A stretch of DNA of 60,256 nucleotides, taken from Novosphingobium pokkalii (lineage in GTDB: Bacteria; Pseudomonadota; Alphaproteobacteria; Sphingomonadales; Sphingomonadaceae). Both the position numbers and the translations under genes were made by a program. Below are positions 56,112 through 60,256 of the stretch, piece by piece. The notes below the pieces were generated by a model. It did not search any database. It worked only from the letters and a program-made list of their open reading frames with translations, and had not been told where the DNA came from. Numbering within the stretch: position 1 is the first letter of the stretch; each line of letters opens with the position of its first letter. Location: assembly GCF_014652855.1 (NCBI RefSeq), contig NZ_BMZP01000024.1, forward strand, positions 1 through 60,256. The letters run 5' to 3'.

Positions 56112-56357
56112 ATGCGAAAGTCAGGATGGACACCGGAGCGGCGCGCCAAACAAGCCGAGGCGATCCGTCGCTGGCAGCCGTGGGCACAATCGACCGGCCC
56201 GCGCACCGAGGAAGGCAAGGCTCGATCCAGCCGCAATGCCAACAAAGGCGGGGCAGCGCTTGATGAGCGGTTGCGGGAGGTCCGGCTGGCAGTGCAGGCC
56301 GATCACCTGCGACAGGCCGAACTGCTGCTGACCCGTTTGCGCGCCATGGGTCTGTGA
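56112..56357 (+). CDS. Small conserved-type basic protein, 81 residues
   Basis: Starts MRKSGWTPERRAKQAEAIRR and continues WQPWAQSTGPRTEEGKARSS. This 'PW..STGP.T.EGKA.SS.N' stretch recurs in short proteins on many proteobacterial islands and plasmids, so I believe it is real, but no function is known. The protein is strongly basic and could bind nucleic acid. GGACGAGG lies upstream. It overlaps the next gene by four bases (GTGA), suggesting that they act together. Confidence 0.7.
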   Translation: MRKSGWTPERRAKQAEAIRRWQPWAQSTGPRTEEGKARSSRNANKGGAALDERLREVRLAVQADHLRQAELLLTRLRAMGL

Positions 56358-56857
56358 TCTTGCAACCCGTTGCAATCGAAGAGATCGCGCCGCTGCTCGA
56401 TGCTGCCCGTGAGGCGGCGATTGCCTATTATCGCCTGACCGGCAAGCCGTTGGGCATCACCGGGGAGATCGGCGAATACGAGGCGGCGAAGATATTGGGC
56501 CTGCAACTCGCCCCGGCCCGCACGCCCGGCTACGATGCCATCGGCCCGGATGCCCGCCGTATCCAGATCAAGGCCCGCATGTATCCGCGAAATAAGCCCT
56601 TGGGCGGGCAGCGCATGGGTTCCATCAAGCGGACGGGCGATTTTGACGCCGTGATGCTGGTCATGCTCGATCACGCTTATCAGCCGTGGGGCATATGGGA
56701 GGCGCAGCGCGATGATGTCTTCCGCGAGCTTGATCTCCCCGGCAGCAAGAGCAGGAATGAACGCGGCGCATTAGCCGTCGCCAAGTTCATCAGCATCGCA
56801 ACGCAGTTGTGGAACACGACACCACAATCACGCGCTGCAACAAGTTGCAAGTTATGA
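56354..56857 (+). CDS. Restriction-endonuclease-like fold protein (possible PD-(D/E)xK)
   Basis: A 167-residue protein with GITGEIGEYEAAKILGLQL, then GYDAIGPDARRIQIKARM, which fits the E...D...(Q/E)xK pattern of PD-(D/E)xK nuclease folds. The later DFDAVMLVMLDHAYQPWGIW is the usual core strand and helix. A DNA-cutting or DNA-binding role is inferred from this pattern only. The start is GTG 56354. TGCAAC palindromes lie at the third codon (56361-56374) and near the end (56836-56849), so the gene is bracketed by the repeat. Confidence 0.65.
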   Translation: MILQPVAIEEIAPLLDAAREAAIAYYRLTGKPLGITGEIGEYEAAKILGLQLAPARTPGYDAIGPDARRIQIKARMYPRNKPLGGQRMGSIKRTGDFDAVMLVMLDHAYQPWGIWEAQRDDVFRELDLPGSKSRNERGALAVAKFISIATQLWNTTPQSRAATSCKL

Positions 56858-57023
56858 CATCAATCGTCGTTCGGAATAATTTTTCATTCACAGACAATCG
56901 TTCTCGTTATGTTTAGCTTTGGCGAGAAGTGCATTTTATTGAAGTCAGCAAAGCTACATTACTTGTTGCCAAGTTGAAATTCGTGCGTATTGTTAGAGAC
57001 CGCTTGTAAATCGAGAAGTGGTC

Positions 57024-57308
57024 ATGTCGCAGATTACGCCTATCAGATCGGCAAATGTAAGAACCCCACAGGCACGCATAAGGCCGGTATCGACACCGTC
57101 AGCCTCTCCAACGCCCCCGGAGCAGCCGAAGCGACGCCGCAAAACGGCTTTCCGCAAATCCGATGTCGCCCGCGCCATCTCGGCGGTGACAAAGGCTGGC
57201 CTTGTCGCAGGCCGGGTTGAAGTCACGCAGGACGGCACGATCCGAATTTATGCAGCCGGTGCGGAACCCGCCGACAACCTGTTTGACCAATGGGCAGACA
57301 AACTATGA
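57024..57308 (+). CDS. Small protein coupled to the integrase
   Basis: About 94 residues: a Pro/Arg-rich N-terminal half (SPTPPEQPKRRRKTAFRKSD) and a compact C-terminal unit (VARAISAVTKAGL; GRVEVTQDGTIRIYAAG). Proteins of this style often precede tyrosine integrases on alphaproteobacterial islands; a directionality or accessory role is a guess. The ATG at 57024 has GAGAAG upstream. The stop overlaps the integrase ATG by four bases. The AT-rich 166 bp before it (56858-57023) is the likely promoter. Confidence 0.7.
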   Translation: MSQITPIRSANVRTPQARIRPVSTPSASPTPPEQPKRRRKTAFRKSDVARAISAVTKAGLVAGRVEVTQDGTIRIYAAGAEPADNLFDQWADKL

Positions 57309-58429
57309 TCGAGGGGCTGCATATCGTGCGAAGCGCGAAGCGGGGCAAACCAACGCGCTGGTATATCTATGCGTGGCGGGGCGGACCGCAAATCAGGTCC
57401 GCCGTGCAGCCGGATCGTCCTAAGCTCACGCGCACCGACATAGCTGCGATTGCGAAGGCCGTTGAAGGACGAGCCGAAGACAGGAAGCCCGGCAATACGG
57501 TGGCGGCGTCGGTCGCTGCCTTTCGGCGCACGAAATATTGGGCGTCGCTCACCGCCAACACCCGCAGAACATGGGGTGTGGCCCTCAACCAGATCGAGGC
57601 GAAATGGGCCGAAGTGCCAATGCCGGTTCTGGCTGATGAAAAAGCCCGCTCCAAGATCGTGAAGTGGCAAAAGGACATTGGCAAGACCAACGCTCGCGGT
57701 GCGGACATTGCGGTCATGGTGCTCTCGACATTCTTCGATTGGGCGAGAAATGAGGGCATCGTCTACAACAATCCAGCAGTGAAAATCGCCCCGCTGTATC
57801 AGCGCACAGACAGGGCGGCGGTGATCTGGACGGATGCCGATCTGGCAGCGATCAATGAGGTTGCGGAGCAACCGTTGCGGGACGCTTTGGCGCTGGCCGC
57901 ACTCACCGGATTGCGGCGGGCCGATTTGGTGGCCTTGCGTTGGGAAGAAGTTGGCGAGGACGCCATCGAGCGAACGGCGGCGAAGCGGTCCCGCCGCAAG
58001 CGGTTCCAAGTGACAATTCCCCGGCTTGCCCAACTCGATGGGCTGCTGGAGGAATTGCGCACCCGCCCTCGCCTTGCTGGGGTCGATACGGTGCTGGTCA
58101 ATTCACGGGGCAAAAGCTGGACGGGCGAAGGGCTGGCCAGCAGCTTCCATGATGCCCGCGCCAAGGCCAATGACGGGCAAGGTATTTGGTATGTCGGTCG
58201 CGACCCGGAAACCGGCGAGGAACAGAAGATCGCAAAGCGCCTGCATGACCTGCGGGGGACGTTTGCAACCAAACTGATGACCGCTCCCGGTGAGCCGCTA
58301 ACTGACCGCGACGTGGCCTCCATCATGGGCTGGAGCGAGACACAGGTTGGCGAAATTCGAAAAAGGTATGTTGACGGGAAGGCCATGGTCATGGCAATGG
58401 CGCGACGGCTTCGGAAGGCGGGTCTGTAA
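57305..58429 (+). CDS. Tyrosine recombinase integrase of the island
   Basis: A 374-residue tyrosine integrase. It has an N-terminal arm/core-binding region (KYWASLTANTRRTWGVALNQ). The catalytic domain has Arg in ALTGLRRADLVALRW, HxxR in RLHDLRGTFATKL and the nucleophilic Tyr in GEIRKRYVDGKA. It lies 48 bp before the rebuilt tRNA-Gly and so next to attR, and is presumably the enzyme that inserted the island. The start is the ATG at 57305 overlapping the preceding small gene. Confidence 0.93.
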   Translation: MIEGLHIVRSAKRGKPTRWYIYAWRGGPQIRSAVQPDRPKLTRTDIAAIAKAVEGRAEDRKPGNTVAASVAAFRRTKYWASLTANTRRTWGVALNQIEAKWAEVPMPVLADEKARSKIVKWQKDIGKTNARGADIAVMVLSTFFDWARNEGIVYNNPAVKIAPLYQRTDRAAVIWTDADLAAINEVAEQPLRDALALAALTGLRRADLVALRWEEVGEDAIERTAAKRSRRKRFQVTIPRLAQLDGLLEELRTRPRLAGVDTVLVNSRGKSWTGEGLASSFHDARAKANDGQGIWYVGRDPETGEEQKIAKRLHDLRGTFATKLMTAPGEPLTDRDVASIMGWSETQVGEIRKRYVDGKAMVMAMARRLRKAGL

Positions 58430-58477
58430 ACCGTCTTGTAAAACAACCAGCCACCGTCGAGCTATGTGCTTGATTTT

Positions 58478-58551
58478 GCGGGTGTAGCTCAATGGTAGAG
58501 CAGCAGCTTCCCAAGCTGAATACGAGGGTTCGATTCCCTTCACCCGCTCCA
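58478..58551 (+). tRNA. tRNA-Gly(CCC), rebuilt at the right end of the island
   Basis: A 74-nt tRNA with acceptor stem GCGGGTG/CACCCGC, anticodon loop TTCCCAA (anticodon CCC), a four-base variable loop, T-arm GAGGG/CCCTT and encoded CCA. The first 41 bases are the island-borne copy, the rest ancestral. Upstream, TTGTAA (58436-58441) and GAGCTA (58459-58464), 17 bp apart, may be the new promoter supplied by the island. Confidence 0.95.
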
Positions 58552-58746
58552 ATTCTCGATCTCAGGACATCCCCGGCAGCTTTACAAACCGCTGAATTCT
58601 GCGGTATTTTTCGGGTCATCCGGCTCGTGAAATGTCGCCTCATGCCAGGGAAGCCCAGGCAAAAGTGGGGCCTTTTTCGAAAATAGCGGGCCAAAAAATG
58701 CACGAGGCCCCCATGGCTGGGGGCCCCGCCATGGAAGGCCTGACCT

Positions 58747-59979
58747 ATGTCATTGACCGATATAGCAATTCGCCGAGCCAAGACGCGCGATAAGCCCTAT
58801 AAGCTTTATGATGAGCTGGGCCTCTTTCTAGTGATCTCCCCATCTGGCTCGCGACTCTGGCGAATGAAGTTCCGTCACGGCGGATCTGAGAAAAAACTGA
58901 GCTTCGGCGCTTACCCTCAGGTGAGCCTGCGCGACGCGCGCAAAATGCGCGATGACGCTCGCGACCTGATTGCAGACGGCAAGGACCCTGCGCTTGAGAG
59001 ACAACGCGAAAAGCTCAGGGCGGGCGCACTGGCGGAAAACACCTTCACCAGCATCGCCAACGAATATTGCCGCAAGCGGCGCCGCGACGGTGACAGGGCC
59101 TGGGCACCGGCGACCGCTGCCCGCTGCGAATATCTCCTGAGCCTGCTGGACAATTCCATCGGCAAGATGCCGATCCATGAGATCGAGCCCATCGATGCCC
59201 TCGCCGCGATCCGCAAGATCGAGAAGCGGGGCAAGCTTGAAAGCGCGCGGCGAACCTTGCAACTGGCTAGCGCGGTGTTCCGCTATGCCGTAGCTACCGC
59301 CCGCCTGCGGTCCGACCCCACACGTGACCTGCGCGGGGCGCTGATGACCCCCACGGTCACGCATTACGGGGCGGTCACCGATGCCAGCGAGGTCGGCGAC
59401 CTGCTCAGGGCCATCGATGGCTACGAAGGCATAGGTATGACAAAATGGGCGCTGCAACTGGCACCGCATGTGTTCGTGCGCCCTGGAGAACTGCGCCATG
59501 CGCGATGGGATGAAATAGACTTCGACGCCGCGGTGTGGACCATTCCGGCCGAGAAGATGAAGATGCGCAAGCCGCATCACGTCCCGCTCTCGACTCAATC
59601 GATCGCCATTCTGCTGGAAATCCGGTCAATCACTGGATCCAACGGCTATGTGTTCCCGTCGATGCGCTCGCGGACACGACCAATGTCGGACAACACCCTC
59701 AACGCCGCACTACGCCGCCTGGGCTATTCCACTAATGAAATGACAGCCCATGGCTTCCGCGCCATGGCGAGCACCCTGCTCAACGAGTCTGGCAAGTGGT
59801 CCTACGACGCGATCGAACGCGCGCTGGCGCATGGCGATACCGACAAGGTTCGTGCGGCCTATCATCGCGGTACCCATTGGAAAGAGCGTGTAGCGATGGC
59901 GCAGTGGTGGTCGAACCTGCTCGACAGCCTGCGCAGCGGCGCCACGATCTTGCCCTTTCCAGGAGTGATGCTTGGCTGA
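58747..59979 (+). CDS. P4-type tyrosine integrase of a second element
   Basis: A 410-residue integrase with the DUF4102 arm-binding domain (MSLTDIAIRRAKTRDKPYKL; DELGLFLVISPSGSRLWRMK). The catalytic domain has Arg in FVRPGELRHARW, HxxR in AHGFRAMASTLL and Tyr in KVRAAYHRGTHW. It differs from the island integrase throughout. Its place 195 bp after the tRNA 3' end is the usual one for P4-type elements, so a second island probably begins here and continues beyond the window. The 195-bp gap has GC-rich hairpins (GGGGCC/GGCCCC) and no gene. Confidence 0.94.
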   Translation: MSLTDIAIRRAKTRDKPYKLYDELGLFLVISPSGSRLWRMKFRHGGSEKKLSFGAYPQVSLRDARKMRDDARDLIADGKDPALERQREKLRAGALAENTFTSIANEYCRKRRRDGDRAWAPATAARCEYLLSLLDNSIGKMPIHEIEPIDALAAIRKIEKRGKLESARRTLQLASAVFRYAVATARLRSDPTRDLRGALMTPTVTHYGAVTDASEVGDLLRAIDGYEGIGMTKWALQLAPHVFVRPGELRHARWDEIDFDAAVWTIPAEKMKMRKPHHVPLSTQSIAILLEIRSITGSNGYVFPSMRSRTRPMSDNTLNAALRRLGYSTNEMTAHGFRAMASTLLNESGKWSYDAIERALAHGDTDKVRAAYHRGTHWKERVAMAQWWSNLLDSLRSGATILPFPGVMLG

Positions 59980-60256
59980 ACACCTTCAGTCACCAAGCAT
60001 CATGGGCACAGCCGTCAATTAACCTCCTGAAACAAGGGAGGTGAACCATCATCCTTTGCCAGTGGGGGCGAATAGTAGTTCGTCTAGGCGGCAGGCGGCT
60101 CGCCTGATGTTGCTCATGATGCCACCCTTCGAGCCGGTGCTGGCCAGGGCGACACACCGCGACAGCAGGTCAAGCAGCGTCGCTGGCTCGAAGCCGGGAC
60201 TGTCAGGAATTCCGTGTGTGGGCGGGCATAATGGGTAAGAAGGAGCCCCACTATGT
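59980..60256. other. Terminal 277 bp: no gene identified
   Basis: Contains a short CCTCC/GGAGG hairpin (about 60023-60042), possibly ending integrase transcription, and an inverted TTCGAGCC/GGCTCGAA pair (60128-60192). Small open frames are present on both strands, but none has a recognisable family. The GAATTCC-containing stretch near 60200 recalls ends of transposable elements, but I cannot support a name. Confidence 0.4.

Larger units (their letters stand above)
38395..56849. repeat. Family of TGCAAC-N(1-2)-GTTGCA palindromes scattered through the island
   Basis: Exact arms occur at 38395-38407, 39489-39501, 40699-40712, 45288-45301, 50856-50869, 53922-53935, 56361-56374 and 56836-56849. 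The commonest centre is CC (or GG on the other strand). Near-matches are at 50273-50286 and 52053-52065. Some sit just before genes (12 bp before the RT1 start), some inside genes (hsdR, the recombinase, the 167-residue protein). None with intact arms was noticed in the chromosomal part by eye. Confidence 0.75.
38210..58518. mobile_element. 20.3-kb tRNA-Gly-integrated genomic island carrying defence genes
   Basis: Bounded by the 41-bp tRNA-derived direct repeat (38210-38250 and 58478-58518). It contains a tyrosine integrase at its right end, an AlpA-like regulator near its left end, a serine recombinase, a phage-O-like replication gene, XRE regulators, a superinfection-immunity-like protein, a type I RM operon and two RT genes. 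GC is visibly lower than the flanking chromosome in many parts, notably both RT genes, and varies from block to block, which suggests stepwise assembly. No structural phage or conjugation genes were recognised. A phage satellite or mobilisable island is inferred. The 296 bp from 38251 to 38546 hold short hairpins and one TGCAAC palindrome but no convincing gene. Confidence 0.88.

Noticed and set aside
38210..60256. CRISPR array
   Set aside because: The repeats seen are either two-copy or scattered; none shows regular repeat-spacer spacing and no cas genes are present.
60041..60256. Insertion sequence end at the window edge
   Set aside because: The GAATTCC-containing stretch is suggestive, but no transposase or matched terminal repeats are in view.

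Overview
The window reads as chromosome of a GC-rich alphaproteobacterium, most likely a sphingomonad (Novosphingobium/Sphingomonas-like). The evidence is the propionyl-CoA carboxylase block with a divergent PccR-type regulator, a cellulose operon with fused bcsA-bcsB plus bcsD, a Sphingomonas-type alkaline phosphatase with a threonine nucleophile, and PEPVEG-type interspersed palindromes. No 16S gene is present, so the genus is inferred.

Layout. 1-7973: start of etfB, then a minus-strand propionate cluster (pccB, methylmalonyl-CoA epimerase, mutase, pccA) facing the PccR-like regulator across TTTGCAAA-type operators; together they take propionyl-CoA to succinyl-CoA. 8167-18818: cellulose operon bcsR-like/bcsQ/bcsAB/bcsC/bcsD/bcsZ with almost every junction overlapping. 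18879-38172: housekeeping genes (LOG-family nucleosidase-like protein, thiD, NRAMP-like transporter, PlsC-like acyltransferase, YdcF-like protein, ftsEX, zinc-ribbon membrane protein, tRNA-Leu, MFS transporter, nitronate monooxygenase, katG, wecB, UbiH-type hydroxylase, alkaline phosphatase, DsbD). Interspersed palindromic repeats sit between genes and, once, inside the mutase gene.

38210-58518: a 20.3-kb island bounded by a 41-bp direct repeat that is the 5' half of tRNA-Gly(CCC). The tRNA is cut at the left end and rebuilt at the right end. The island has a tyrosine integrase beside the rebuilt tRNA and an AlpA-like regulator near the other end, adjacent to the integrase in a circular form. 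It also has a serine recombinase, a phage-O-like replication protein with candidate iterons, XRE regulators and a superinfection-immunity-like protein. The defence cargo is a complete type I restriction-modification operon (hsdM-rhuM-hsdS-hsdR-M48 peptidase) flanked by two different reverse transcriptase genes. RT1 has an atypical Y-C-D-N active site. RT2 is canonical (Y-I-D-D) and is preceded by about 590 bp holding a 129-bp direct repeat and followed by a long hairpin. A TGCAAC-N(1-2)-GTTGCA palindrome recurs throughout the island. No capsid, tail or conjugation genes were recognised, so a satellite-like or mobilisable element is the best inference.

58747-60256: a second, P4-type integrase directly 3' of the rebuilt tRNA, which implies a second element stacked at the same site and running out of the window.

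The strongest candidates for an undescribed system are the two RT loci with their associated repeats and hairpins.
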